DNA of 64,000 bases from Actinoplanes derwentensis (GCF_900104725.1 NZ_LT629758.1:1984001-2048000); one strand, 5' to 3'; shown: positions 43,007 to 53,000, counted from the stretch's first letter. Notes: generated by a model from the letters alone, not told the origin. Numbers and translations: made by a program.

Positions 43007-43110
43007 GAATTCGATCCTTCCGAAGCACGTTCCCGCTTTCTGCGGGCTCACCATTGACTTCGGCCGCGGTCGCGGCGACTGGATCGCAGACCCGGAGCGT
43101 GCGGGTCGCC
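43007..43110 (-). promoter_or_regulatory. Structured 5' leader of the CAP gene, possible riboswitch
   Basis: On the minus strand GGCGAC (43110-43105) can pair with GTCGCC (43079-43074), enclosing a smaller stem; further down CCGAAG (43063-43058) pairs with CTTCGG (43025-43020), enclosing a CCCGC/GCGGG hairpin. The last stem abuts the GGAAGG ribosome binding site. Cyclic-di-AMP (ydaO type) riboswitches often precede cell-wall and secreted-hydrolase genes in actinobacteria, but I cannot confirm that class by eye. Confidence 0.4.
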
Positions 43111-43203
43111 ATTCGGTTGCCGGACCCGCCGGCGCGAGATGTCGCCGTGGTTGTGTAGCGTGCCCCGCGAGACATCGACCATCATTAACGACAATGGGAG
43201 TAC

Positions 43204-44016
43204 GTGTTGGCGGACGGCACCGGGAAAGCGAACCAGCGCGCCGAGTCGTTGCGCCGGATGTTCCCCCAGCGACCGCCTGAGCCGATCACACCCCCTCTGC
43301 CGGTGGAGGAGCCGAAACCGGAGCCGCGGCGGCGATGGCCGATCGCGGTCGCCGCGGTGGCCCTGCTCGGTGTGGCCGGTGTGGCCGGCGCGCTCAGCCT
43401 GCGCGAACCCGGGGAAGCGAGCCTGCCCCCGGTGCAGATCGGGCAGGGTTTCCCGCCGGTCGCGCCACCGTCCTTCGACGTGACCCCGCCGGTCCCGGTG
43501 GCATCAGCGACCCCGCCGTCTCTTTCCCCGGCGGCGTCGGCCCCGGACGCGTCCGGGTACGCACCCCAGCGGGCAACGAGACCGGCCACCGTGCCCGGCG
43601 CCGGGCCGATCACCGCGACGAAGGCCACCGTGCCTGACGCCGGGCCGATCACCGCGTACTCGGCCTGCGCCGTGGGGAAGTCGGTGCTGTTCCGGGCGAC
43701 CTTCGCCGACGGTTTCGACTACCACCACGTGTTCATCGACACGGACGGCGACGCCGCCACCGGCTACCAGATCACCGAGGTAGAGGGCGGTTTCGGCGCC
43801 GACTACCTCCTGGAGAACGAGTTCTTCTACAAGTCCACCGGCCCCGGCTGGGACTGGCGCGAGATGGACGGGGAGAGCCCGCTCCAGGTGCGGTCCCGCG
43901 ACGGCTACCTGTGGAGACTGCGGGCCGACTACGGCGGCGTCCGGGCGGTGTTCAACGGCTCCGACGACGCTGACCCGGAGATCTTCACCGCTGTGACCCC
44001 GGTCAGGTCCTGCTGA
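43204..44016 (+). CDS. Membrane-anchored extracellular protein of unknown function
   Basis: 270 residues from a GTG behind GGGAG. A basic Pro-rich cytoplasmic N-terminus (1-45), one membrane helix (about 46-63), a long Pro/Ala/Ser linker with two copies of a VPxAGPIT unit (about 65-150) and a C-terminal globular domain (about 150-270) with two cysteines. The domain contains DGFDYHHVFIDTDGDAATGYQ, resembling the domains that recognise or bind carbohydrate or calcium in secreted proteins, but I do not recognise the family. Divergent from the CAP gene. Confidence 0.6.
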   Translation: MLADGTGKANQRAESLRRMFPQRPPEPITPPLPVEEPKPEPRRRWPIAVAAVALLGVAGVAGALSLREPGEASLPPVQIGQGFPPVAPPSFDVTPPVPVASATPPSLSPAASAPDASGYAPQRATRPATVPGAGPITATKATVPDAGPITAYSACAVGKSVLFRATFADGFDYHHVFIDTDGDAATGYQITEVEGGFGADYLLENEFFYKSTGPGWDWREMDGESPLQVRSRDGYLWRLRADYGGVRAVFNGSDDADPEIFTAVTPVRSC

Positions 44017-44049
44017 CCCCCACTAACCACGCGGCGGGCTGCCCGGTTC

Positions 44050-44092
44050 GTGTGCCGAGCTGGGGTTCGAAACGAACCCCAGCTCGGCACAC
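44050..44092. terminator. Perfect 20-bp bidirectional terminator
   Basis: Positions 44050-44069 and 44073-44092 are exact inverse complements with a 3-base AAA loop. The hairpin separates the plus-strand gene from the minus-strand pseudogene. Confidence 0.85.
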
Positions 44093-44107
44093 AGCGGCGG
44101 GGGTGGG

Positions 44108-44400
44108 TCAGGAGGGGGGCGCCGGGTACGAGGCCCGGACCACCGGGGTGGCCGGGTCGCCGTCGACGGCGGCGGCGATCTGCGGGACGATGCCGTCCAG
44201 CAGGTACGGCAGGCTCAGCGGGCTGATGAACGAGGTGGCGCCGCCGAGGACCTCCTCGTCCTCCAGGAACAGGTCGCGGCCCTCGGTCTTGACCTTCATC
44301 TGAGCAGCGAGTCCTGTTCGGTCAGCCCGGCGACGACGACGCGCTGGGGTTCGGTCTTGATCTCGGCCGCCCCGCACCTGGCGTCCCGGCTGACCCGCGG
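44108..44400 (-). pseudogene. Siderophore-binding protein remnant with internal deletion
   Basis: The minus strand first encodes a piece that looks like the start of the mature part of a FepB/FecB-type iron-siderophore binding protein (GAAEIKTEPQRVVVAGLTEQDSLL, about 44387-44305), then in another frame the typical C-terminal end (GRDLFLEDEEVLGGATSFISPLSLPYLLDGIVPQIAAAVDGD, 44300-44108). About 200 residues that should lie between them are missing and the frame changes at the junction. The product cannot be functional. It lies next to a damaged ATPase gene of the same pathway. Confidence 0.7.
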
Positions 44401-44455
44401 CAGCGGCCCCGGAGTGCTGCCGGCCGCGGCGATGGCGGAAGGGACGACGGGGCTG

Positions 44456-45285
44456 ATGGACGGGCGACTTCAAGGTCAGAATCTGACATTGGCGTACGAA
44501 CAACGAACGGTCGCCGAGGATCTCAGCGTGACGATCGCCGACGGGTCGTTCACCGTGGTCGTCGGGCCCAACGCGTGCGGCAAGTCGACGCTGCTGAAAG
44601 CGCTCGCGCGGGTGCTGAAACCGGTGTCCGGCACGGTGTTGCTCGACGGGGCCGGGATCATCACGTACAACTCGAAAGAAGTGGCTCGTCGCCTCGGCAT
44701 GCTGCCGCAGTCGCCGGTCGTGCCCAACAGCATCGTCGTCGAAGACCTCGTCGCCCGCGGCCGCTACGCCCACCAGCGGATGCTGCGCCAATGGTCGGCC
44801 GAGGACGAGCAGGCCGTCACCGAGGCGATGACCCTGACCGAGGTCAGCGAACTCGCCGACCGGTTCGCCGAGGAACTGTCCGGCGGTCAGCGGCAGCGGG
44901 TCTGGCTGGCCATGGTCCTCGCCCACCAGACCGGCATCCTGCTGCTCGACGAACCGACCACCTTCCTCGACCTGGCCCACCAGTTCGACGTCCTGGACAT
45001 CTGCGCCGACCTGCACGACCAGGGCCGCACCATCGTCGCCGTGCTGCACGACCTCAACCACCCCTGCCGGTACGCCACCGACCTGATCGTGATGAAAGCC
45101 GGCGCCGTCGTCGCCCAGGCCCACCCGCCGACGTGATGACCCCGGAGCTGGTCGAGGACGTGTTTGGCGTGCCGTGCCGGGTCATCCCCGACCCGGAGAC
45201 CGGCACCCCGATGGTCGTGCCCGGCGACCGGGCCCGCCGCCGGGCCTCGGTCAGTTCTCCACGATCGGCGTCGGCGTCAGGGTGA
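44456..45285 (+). pseudogene. Iron-siderophore ABC transporter ATPase with 3' frameshift
   Basis: From ATG at 44456 the frame encodes a FecE/FepC-type ATPase: Walker A GPNACGKST, Q-loop MLPQSPVVP, signature LSGGQRQRVWLAMVLA, Walker B ILLLDEPTTFLD and switch LHDLNH. It stops at 45136 after GAVVAQAHPPT. The normal C-terminus (ADVMTPELVEDVFGVPCRVIPDPETGTP) continues in the next frame to 45285, so one base was lost near 45118-45125. All catalytic motifs are intact, so the truncated protein could fold, but no permease gene is nearby and the binding protein is broken. Best seen as a decaying gene. Confidence 0.7.
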
Positions 45286-45733
45286 TCCGTTTGCTGCCCG
45301 CGCCGTCCCGGTCCAGGTTGTAGTCCAGCGTGCCGTCCACGCCCCACGCGCCCCGGTCGGTCGAGCGGTGATAGGCGGCCGGGCACAGGAACAGCCCGGT
45401 CTCGCTCTGGTTGACCCGCTCGGCCAGATCACACTCACCCTCGGTCACCGCCACGTTCATCGCGATCAGGCGGTAACCGATCACCAGCTCGTCGAACTTG
45501 CGGCTGCCGTCGCTGGTGTTGTCGCCGCCGTTCTCCCATGACACCTGCGCGTACCCGCCCCGCGTCGGTGAACCGTGCGTCAGGCACAACCGCACCCGCA
45601 GATCCGTGTTGTAGCCCGGCGTCTCGAACTCGATCGACTGGTACTCGCTGCACGAGTTCACCGCCTGCACGGGAGAACCCACCAGTACCGTCGCGGCCGT
45701 CACCGCTGTTATCACGCTCACCATGGCTTTCAC
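45251..45733 (-). CDS. Secreted hypothetical protein
   Basis: About 160 residues. A GTG at 45733 gives a short signal peptide VKAMVSVITAVTAATVLVGSPVQA; an ATG at 45724 is an equal choice, and longer frames have no ribosome binding site. The mature part has four cysteines (NSCSEYQ, VRLCLTHG, EGECDLAE, FLCPAAYH), consistent with two disulfides, and beta-rich sequence. Family not recognised. Its end overlaps the frameshifted tail of the ATPase pseudogene on the other strand. Confidence 0.6.
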   Translation of the reverse strand: MKAMVSVITAVTAATVLVGSPVQAVNSCSEYQSIEFETPGYNTDLRVRLCLTHGSPTRGGYAQVSWENGGDNTSDGSRKFDELVIGYRLIAMNVAVTEGECDLAERVNQSETGLFLCPAAYHRSTDRGAWGVDGTLDYNLDRDGAGSKRITLTPTPIVEN

Positions 45734-45819
45734 CAGCCGATTGTCGACTTTCCAGTGGCCTCTGCGGGGCATATTCGCCGAGTTGGCGGGGTATACGGAT
45801 GGCACAGGAGGTGGTGGAA

Positions 45820-46251
45820 ATGGCAGAACCTGTCGGCACACTGACGCCGCTGAGTGACACGGGGCAGATCATCGCGAACCCGGATCAGGACGTCCGAGGG
45901 CGGTCCGTCGTCGACAGCGACGGGGAGAAGATCGGCACGGTCGCGGACCTGCTGGTCGACACCGCAGGCAACCACGTGCGGTTCCTTCGTGTCGAACACG
46001 GCGGAATCCTCGGGTTCGGCGCGGCCTCGTCGTTCGTTCCGGTCGAGGCGATCCGTGAGGTCAACGACGACGAGGTGTTCGTGGCCTCGTCGAAGGAGCA
46101 CATCGCCGGAGGGCCCCGGTACGACCCGGAGTTCGTCGATCACCGGGCTTATTACGAGGATGTGTACGGGCACTATCAGCAGACACCGGGAGCCCAGAGC
46201 GGTTACCTTCCGGCGTTCCCGCCCAACCAGGGCTTCCCGCCGTTGCGCTGA
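45820..46251 (+). CDS. PRC-barrel domain protein
   Basis: 143 residues from the ATG that follows GGAGG at ideal spacing; an upstream in-frame ATG at 45799 is less likely. Residues 20-90 form a PRC-barrel (DVRGRSVVDSDGEKIGTVADLLVDTAGNHVRFLRVEHGGILGFGAASSFVPVEAI). The tail is Tyr/Pro-rich. Such proteins are frequent in actinobacteria as stress-associated cytoplasmic proteins, but no specific function is known. Confidence 0.8.
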   Translation: MAEPVGTLTPLSDTGQIIANPDQDVRGRSVVDSDGEKIGTVADLLVDTAGNHVRFLRVEHGGILGFGAASSFVPVEAIREVNDDEVFVASSKEHIAGGPRYDPEFVDHRAYYEDVYGHYQQTPGAQSGYLPAFPPNQGFPPLR

Positions 46252-46322
46252 GGTTCACCACGACGTCCCGGGGCCGGACCGCCCCGGGACGTCGCTGTCC
46301 GCCCCGATGGCCATCGCGACTT

Positions 46323-47213
46323 TCACGGCTGTCCCTTCTCGGCCAGCAGCCGGGCGATCCAGTCGTTCCGGGTGCGGCGGGCCGCCAGCGACAGGGCGGC
46401 TGCCGGGAAGAGGGCGTCGAAACCGTGGAAGCCGCCCGCCCAGATGTGGAGTTCGGCGCCGAGACGAGACGCATAGGCGGTGGCCTCGTCGCTGAACAGT
46501 TCGGCGCTGCCCGCGTCCACGTAGGCGGCGGGGAGGCCGTCGAGGTCGGCGGCGAGAGCGGGGGAGACGTACGGGTTCGGTACGCCGTCCTTCAGCACCG
46601 AGCGCCAGCCGAAATCGTTCATCTCCTGGGTCCAGACCTCGTAGTGACGTGTTGACGTGGTGCGGTGATCGAGCATCGGGCCGATCAACACCTGACCGGC
46701 GATGTCGGCGGTGCCACGATCCCGGGCCATCAACGTGACCCCGGCCGCCAGACCGCCACCGGCGCTCGCCCCTGCCACGATGACGCGCCCGGAGTCGATA
46801 CCCAGTTCGGCGGCGTTCTCGGTCACCCACCGCAGGCCCTGGTGACAATCGTCGACCAGGGCGGTGCCGGAGGACTCCGGGGCCAGCCGGTACTCGACCG
46901 AGACGACCACGGCCCCGAACCGGTCCCGCCATTCCAGGGGGACGTCGATCTGCGAGAAGCGGTCGCCCATCACCATGCCGCCGCCGTGGATCCAGTAGAC
47001 GCACGGGGCGCCGCAGGTGGTCTTCTCCGGTTTGATCACCTGCAGCCGGAGGCCGCCGGCGACGGTGACCGTCTCGCCCGGATCGCGGCCGGTCGCGCCC
47101 ACCGCGAACGGGCGGATCAACGGAAGGGTCTCCGCGTCGAGAGCCGGCATCGCCGGCATCCCGCTGAGCAGAGCACGCAGTTCCGGGTCGAGAGTAATCA
47201 GGCTCCGAGTCAT
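46323..47213 (-). CDS. HSL-family alpha/beta hydrolase (esterase)
   Basis: 296 residues of the hormone-sensitive-lipase type: oxyanion motif HGGGMVMG near residue 75, nucleophile serine in GASAGGGLAAG near 148, acid in YVDAGSAELFSDEA and histidine in GGFHGFD. Cytoplasmic. Its ATG overlaps the stop of the small monooxygenase gene (TGATG), so both are one operon, divergent from an AraC-type regulator. The substrate is an ester or lactone of unknown nature, perhaps the product of the monooxygenase. Confidence 0.87.
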   Translation of the reverse strand: MTRSLITLDPELRALLSGMPAMPALDAETLPLIRPFAVGATGRDPGETVTVAGGLRLQVIKPEKTTCGAPCVYWIHGGGMVMGDRFSQIDVPLEWRDRFGAVVVSVEYRLAPESSGTALVDDCHQGLRWVTENAAELGIDSGRVIVAGASAGGGLAAGVTLMARDRGTADIAGQVLIGPMLDHRTTSTRHYEVWTQEMNDFGWRSVLKDGVPNPYVSPALAADLDGLPAAYVDAGSAELFSDEATAYASRLGAELHIWAGGFHGFDALFPAAALSLAARRTRNDWIARLLAEKGQP

Positions 47214-47512
47214 CAGAACGCCGCCTTCCCGCCGACGGGAACCTCATCGGTGTACGTGGACCGGCCCGACAGCAGCGGCTGGATCGCGGCCACCAGGGCC
47301 TGCGCCGGCTCGGAGGCGAAGAACTCGCGGTGCGCCGGCTCACTGACCCAGCCCTCGGTGACATGGACGACGTCCGGGTCGGCGGCCGACCGGCCGACCA
47401 GGAAGACGACGCAGTCGGGATGCCGCAGGGACGGGGCGTTCAACAGCAGTTCGATCAGCTCGCCGCCCCGCCCGGGCTGTGCGCTCATCGTGGCGTGGAA
47501 ACCGTGGTTCAC
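47213..47512 (-). CDS. ABM-type quinol monooxygenase
   Basis: 99 residues from a GTG preceded by GGAGAGG. The antibiotic-biosynthesis-monooxygenase (ABM) ferredoxin-like fold is shown by GFHATMSAQPGRGGELIELLL, DCVVFLVGRSAADPDVVHVTEGWVSEPAHREFFASE and a final LLSGRSTY segment. Members oxidise quinols or reactive aromatic compounds without cofactor, or act in detoxification. First gene of the operon with the esterase. Confidence 0.8.
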   Translation of the reverse strand: MNHGFHATMSAQPGRGGELIELLLNAPSLRHPDCVVFLVGRSAADPDVVHVTEGWVSEPAHREFFASEPAQALVAAIQPLLSGRSTYTDEVPVGGKAAF

Positions 47513-47553
47513 GACCGTTCCTCTCCTTCGTGGTGCGGTGTCCAATCAAGGAA

Positions 47554-47569
47554 AGCAGTCTGAACTGCT
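47554..47569. promoter_or_regulatory. Inverted repeat between ABM operon and AraC gene
   Basis: AGCAGT-CTGA-ACTGCT has perfect 6-bp arms and is centred in the divergent gap. AraC-type activators more often use direct repeats, so this site may belong to another regulator. Confidence 0.4.
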
Positions 47570-47633
47570 GAAACGTTAGATCGATCCTCTTCGTCTCTTG
47601 CCTGATCCTCCCGTGAGCGGGTTTGATGGCACC

Positions 47634-48509
47634 GTGACTGTCGCCTTGCTCCGGGATCTGCTGGATCGGCACGCCCGTCCCGATCAGAGCACCGCCATCG
47701 ACGATGTCCTGATCTCCCGGGTCACCGATCCGGCCCCCGAGGGGCCCACCATGACGGGTGCGGTGGTCGCGGTCGTCGCCCAGGGCACCAAACGTCTGGC
47801 CCTGGGCGATCGGGTGTACGAGTACGGCGCCGGACAGTACGTGATCGCCTCGGTGGACATGCCGGTCACCGGCCGGTTCCTCGACGCCGGCCCCCGCCAT
47901 CCCGCCCTGGGTGTGGGCCTGATCCTGCGGCCGGAACTCGTCGCGGAGCTGTTGTCGCAGGCGGGCCCCGCGCTGGCGCCGACCGGAGGGACACCCTCCG
48001 GACTGGCCGTCAGCGACACGACCCCCGAGCTGCTCGACGCGGTCGTCCGGTTGGTCCGGCTACTGGACTCCCCGTCCGACGCGGCCGTGCTGGCACCGCT
48101 GATCAAGCGGGAGATCCTGTGGCGGGTGATCAGCGGCCCGCAGGGAGCGGCAGTCCACCACCTGGGCCGGGCCGACAGCAACCTGACACATGTGGCGCGC
48201 GCCGTCCGCTGGATCCGCGACCATTACCGCCTGCCGTTCCGGGTCGAGGAACTCGCGTCGATGGCCGGAATGAGCGTGTCAGCCTTCTACCGTCATTTCC
48301 AGGCGGTGACCGCGATGAGCCCGATCCAGTTCCAGAAACAGATCCGCCTCCAGGAGGCCCGCCTTCTTTTGGCCACCCGTCCGTCCGACGTGACAGGAGT
48401 GTGCCGGCACGTCGGTTACGAAAGTCTCTCCCAGTTCAGCCGCGAATACCGCCGTCAGTTCGGCACCCCACCCAGCCGCCACCACGTTCCGCCCGTCCGG
48501 CAGGAGTAG
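47634..48509 (+). CDS. AraC family regulator
   Basis: 291 residues from a GTG; a TTG at 47598 and a GTG at 47613 are possible earlier starts. The N-terminal half (about 20-170) is the AraC_N cupin-like effector domain (GTKRLALGDRVYEYGAGQYVIASVDMPVTGRF), and the C-terminal half has the two helix-turn-helices (FRVEELASMAGMSVSAFYRHFQAVTAMSPIQFQKQIRLQEAR and VCRHVGYESLSQFSREYRRQFG). Divergent from the ABM/esterase operon, its likely target. Confidence 0.87.
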   Translation: MTVALLRDLLDRHARPDQSTAIDDVLISRVTDPAPEGPTMTGAVVAVVAQGTKRLALGDRVYEYGAGQYVIASVDMPVTGRFLDAGPRHPALGVGLILRPELVAELLSQAGPALAPTGGTPSGLAVSDTTPELLDAVVRLVRLLDSPSDAAVLAPLIKREILWRVISGPQGAAVHHLGRADSNLTHVARAVRWIRDHYRLPFRVEELASMAGMSVSAFYRHFQAVTAMSPIQFQKQIRLQEARLLLATRPSDVTGVCRHVGYESLSQFSREYRRQFGTPPSRHHVPPVRQE

Positions 48510-48619
48510 CGATTCATCTCAGTGGGTGATGACCGGCTGGTGATGTGACCCGTATCTTCGGATGTCATGCAACCTCGGGGACCCGGACCGCGTCTGGGTA
48601 GGGAGGTGGTGCAGACGCC

Positions 48620-49639
48620 ATGAGGACCAGGGTTGCAGCCGTCGTTTACGCTCCACATTCGTTGAAGACGATATGGAGATTCCTCGCTGTGGTGACCGCG
48701 CTCGCTGTCGGAGTGCCGGTCGCCTCGCCCGCTCACGCGATCGCCAACGGCGATCAGGTAGCGGATGGGAAGTACCCGTTCGCGGTCAAGATCACCGCCA
48801 CCGGGATCCCGACACCCGAGGGCGGTAAACGCAACAGTTCCTGTACGGGCGGGCTGATCTCGCCGCGGTGGATCCTCACCGCCGCGCACTGTTTCCGCGA
48901 CGCCCAGGGCAACCGGGTCGCCCGGACCGTCGCCGACAAGACCACCGCCACCGTCGGCCGCGCCGATCTCACCGGCGACGACGGGATCGTCGCGAAGATC
49001 GTGCAGGTGAAACAGCACGGTGAGGCCGATGTGGCGCTGGCCCGGCTGGACCGGCCGGTCACCGGGATCACCCCGCTGACCCTCAACCGGGCGAAACCGC
49101 GGAAAGGCCAGAAAGTCCGGCTCGTCGGGTTCGGCTTCATCACCGCGAACGCGACGCGCACCCCGAACCGGATGCGGACCGGGCGCTTCGAGGTCACGTC
49201 GGTGGCGGCCACCGAGATGGGCCTGTCCGGCATCGCGCCGAAGAAGAACACCAGCCCGTGCGAGCGCGACTCCGGCGGACCGTACTTCACCGAGGCCGCC
49301 GACGGGACAGCGGTCGTGTTCGGCGTCGTCAGCCGGGGCCCGGACTGCCCGCACCTCGGGCCGGACACCGCGACCCGGGTGGACACGATCGCCACCTGGA
49401 TCCGGTCGGTGATCAAGAACGACGTGGCCCCGTCACCCTCGCCGCCCGCGACCACCGAACCGGCCGCCCGTGCCAGCGAAGCCGCCACCGACGGCGCCGC
49501 CCCGCAGGCCGACCCGGTCGCGTCGTACTCCCCGGTCCTGCTCGCTGCCATCCCGGCGGCAGCCGTCGGGTTCGTCGCGCTGCTGCTGGCCGGCACCCGC
49601 AAGAACCGGCGCCGATCCGGTCATCGCAGGCGGAGATGA
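48620..49639 (+). CDS. Anchored trypsin-like serine protease (S1)
   Basis: 339 residues. Signal peptide ending near SPAHA (about residue 40), then an S1 domain with the triad His in ILTAAHC, Asp in ADVALARL and Ser in CERDSGGPYF. The six residues before the Ser place an Asp at the primary specificity site, suggesting trypsin-like cleavage after Arg/Lys. A Pro/Ala linker and a C-terminal membrane helix (about 305-325) followed by an Arg-rich tail anchor the enzyme to the cell surface. No propeptide is obvious; mature N-terminus is probably I-A-N-G. Confidence 0.87.
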   Translation: MRTRVAAVVYAPHSLKTIWRFLAVVTALAVGVPVASPAHAIANGDQVADGKYPFAVKITATGIPTPEGGKRNSSCTGGLISPRWILTAAHCFRDAQGNRVARTVADKTTATVGRADLTGDDGIVAKIVQVKQHGEADVALARLDRPVTGITPLTLNRAKPRKGQKVRLVGFGFITANATRTPNRMRTGRFEVTSVAATEMGLSGIAPKKNTSPCERDSGGPYFTEAADGTAVVFGVVSRGPDCPHLGPDTATRVDTIATWIRSVIKNDVAPSPSPPATTEPAARASEAATDGAAPQADPVASYSPVLLAAIPAAAVGFVALLLAGTRKNRRRSGHRRRR

Positions 49640-50018
49640 CTCCCGGTGTGAAACCCGGGGTCTCATTGATGGAGACGGGCCAGACGCCACCGAATTCGAC
49701 ACCAGCCCTCTCAGCGGCAAGCAGGTGAGCATCTTCCGGTGCGGTGGCCAGAGCTGGCGGGAGCCCCGACCACCGAAGAACAACATCAGGTGCTGCCGAT
49801 GGCCGTTCTGGTCGAGGTTTCGGACGTCTTTGGCGCGTGAGCCGACGATTGCGGTGACGAGGTCGGCGCCGCGCTGACGGGTGCGTCCAAGTATCGACCT
49901 GGTTCCATGTCGTGTAACTCTGTTGTAACGTCGCTAGCGCTCGAACATGTTCACTTTTGGTCGTACGTGTTGCGAGTCCGATCGTCGTGCCCTCAGATAG
50001 CCGTGGAGCGGAGCCGTC
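49640..50018. other. Intergenic region before the GH30 gene
   Basis: 379 bases without a convincing gene. A minus-strand frame at about 49740-49890 has coding-like codons (DLVTAIVGSRAKDVRN...) but no clear start or family and may be a gene fragment. A GAACATGTTC palindrome lies at 49943-49952. GGAGCGGAG at 50004-50012 is the ribosome binding site for the next gene. Confidence 0.5.
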
Positions 50019-53000
50019 GTGTTCGCACGTGTTGCCATCGCCGGAGTGATCTCTACCCTGTTCGTCGCGCTCGGCGCCGCGCCCGCGGCAGCCGCCGAGC
50101 CCGAGACCCCATCGAAAACGATCAGAATCGATCCCAGCTACCAGCAGCCCGCATTCGAGGGCTGGGGCACCAGCCTGGTCTGGTTCGCCAACGCCACCGG
50201 CGGATATCCGGAGCCGATCCGCCGCAAGCTTGTCGACATGCTCTTCGGACCGGACGGTCTGAACCTCAACATCGCCCGCTACAACATCGGCGGCGGCAAC
50301 GCCCCGGGCGTGCGCACGAACTACATGAAGAACGGCGCCACCATGCCCGGCTTCTGGTCGGCGCCGCCCGGCACGACGGTCGCCGACAAGGACTGGTGGG
50401 ATGCGGAGAACCCGGACCACTGGAACCTCGACGCCGACGCCGATCAGCGCTGGTGGATCGACCAGATCAAGGACGACGTCGACATCTGGGAGGCGTTCAG
50501 CAACTCGCCACCCTACTTCCAGACCGTCAGCGGATACGTGTCCGGCGGCTTCAACGCGAGCACCGACCAGATCCGCACCGACCGCGTCGACGAGTTCGCC
50601 ACCTACCTGACCCGGGTCGCCCAGCACATCGAGCAGGCGCACGGCATCGACTTCGACACCATCGACCCGCTCAACGAGCCGAACACCAGCTACTGGGGTA
50701 CGACACTCGGCGCCGACGGTCAGCCCACCGGCGGCCGTCAGGAAGGGGCACACGCCGGCCCGGCCCTGCAACAAGCGGTCATCCTGGCGCTGCGGGACAA
50801 GGCCCGGGCGGCCGGCATGCGGGTGTCCGCGATGGACGAGACCAACCCCGGCATCTTCATGACCAACTGGAACGCCTACAGCACCGAGGCCCGCGCCGCC
50901 GTGGACCAGCTGAACGTCCACACGTACGGCACCGGCTCCCGGACCAGCGTGCGCGACGCGGCGAAGGCATCCGGCAAGAAGCTGTGGATGAGCGAGGTCG
51001 AGGGCAACTGGGGTCCCGGCACCACCGACTACACCGGCATGCTGCCCGGCTTGGGCGTTGCCACCCGCATGATCGACGACATCCGCGAGCTGGAGCCGTC
51101 GGCCTGGGTGTTCTGGCAGCCGATCGAGGACGCGATCCCGCAGCAGGCCGGCAACGGCAACTGGGGCAGCATCCACGTCCCGTTCAACTGCACCGCCGCC
51201 GACACCCTGGCGACCTGCCCGGTCCGGACGAACACGAAGTTCGACACGATCCGGAACTTCACCCACCACATCCGCCCCGGCGACCACTTCGTCAAGGTTG
51301 ACGACCCGTCAACAGTTGCCGCGATCAACACGTCCCGGAAGACCGCGACAGCGGTACACGTCAACACGAACACCGCCGACACGACCGTCACCATCGACGT
51401 GTCGGCATTCCGGACCGTTCGGTCCGCGGCCACCGTCACACCGGTGGTCACCAGCACATCCGGCGCCTTGATCCGAGGCAACCCGGTCCGCATCCGCAAC
51501 GACCGGGCCACCCTGACGGTCCCCGCCCAGTCGGTGACCACCTTCCTGATCAGCGGCGTCCAGGGTGTCGACAAGACCGAGCCGCTGATCAGGAACGGTC
51601 ACGTCTACCGCCTGGACGGCGTGGCCAGCGGCAAGTCGCTCACCCCTGACACGGCGAAGACCACAACGGTGCTGCGCACTCCCACGGCGGCGGCCGACCA
51701 GCTGTGGTCCTTTACCAAGCTGACCGGCGGACACACCAATCAGGAGCGGTACGAGGTGACCAGCCCCGCCACCGGCAAGCGCTTGACAGTTCGCAACAAC
51801 GCCCTGGTACTTGAGGACACCGTGCCCGGCGTGCCCGCAGGTCCGGTGTCTTCGGGCGGCGAGTCGGAGGCCGAGACGGCTACGGCCGGCACGACTGGGG
51901 CCGACGATGGCGGGACGGACGCCGGGGCGGTGGTGCGGAACAGCGCGGCTGTCGCGGGTGACGCCGATCCGGCGGCTCAGTGGGTGCTGTCGACCACCGG
52001 GGACGGGACCTGGACGCTGCTCAACGTCGGTTCCGGGCGTCTGATCGATGTGACCGGGCAGGCCACGGCGGACGGCAGTCCGGTGGGGACCTACACCCCC
52101 ACCTCCGGTGCCAACCAGCGCTGGACGGTGACCGACGAGACGGTTCTGCGTACGGATGACGTGGCTGTTCACACCGTACCCAGGCTGGCTCCGGTCCTTC
52201 CGGCGACCGTCAGCCCGGTCTACCGGGACGGTGCCCGGGGCAGCCTTCCGGTCGTCTGGGATCTTCCGGAGGAGCGGGTGTGGCGTCAAGCGGGCAAGGT
52301 GAGGGTCAAGGGAACCGCCACTGATCCGCTCGGCGGCGAGCACCGGGCCACCGCAGTGGTCACCGTCGACACCTTCGTCCGGACGCTTCCGGTGGAGGCC
52401 AGAACCTACCCGGGCGGACGGCCTCAACTGCCGGACGCGGTGATCGGGATCGGGCGCCACGGCGGGCGCGCGGAGCTGCCGGTCGTCTGGGAGCCGGGAA
52501 CCTACGACCAGCTGGGCCAGGTGACGGTCCACGGCACGGCCACCGTCGCCGACGGCAGCACCCTCGCGGCGGCCGCAACCGTCACGATCGTCGAACCGGT
52601 CGAGGTCGACGCGGCCGCCGACGACGGGGTGACGATCGCGGCGACCTACACCGAGAGCGGCTATTCCACGGCGGGTCTGCGCAACGGAGTCCGCACCGAG
52701 AAGGCCTGGTCGAACTGGCGGTCCGGCACCAAGAACACCACCGACACGATCACCGTCACCCTTCCCGCCGAGCGTGATCTGACCAGGTTCGTCACCTACT
52801 TCTACCGGGACGGTTCCACTGCCAGCTTCCCGTCAACTTTGCGCGTACAGGTGCTCAATATTGACGGCACCTGGATCGACGCAAGCCCCGAGATCACCGT
52901 CGGGAGCGAGGGCAGCCCGATCGTCGACGTCCCGCTCTCGGTTACCGGCCCGGTGACCGCGGCACGGGTCGTGATGACCGCCCGCCCATCCGGCTACATC

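Noticed and set aside
49740..49890. Minus-strand coding-like fragment upstream of the GH30 gene
   Set aside because: No start, no complete domain and no family recognised; left as intergenic.
49943..49952. GAACATGTTC palindrome before the GH30 gene, similar to the KstR-type box
   Set aside because: The outer bases do not fit TNNAACNNGTTNNA and the gene is a glycosidase, so a second steroid operator is not supported.
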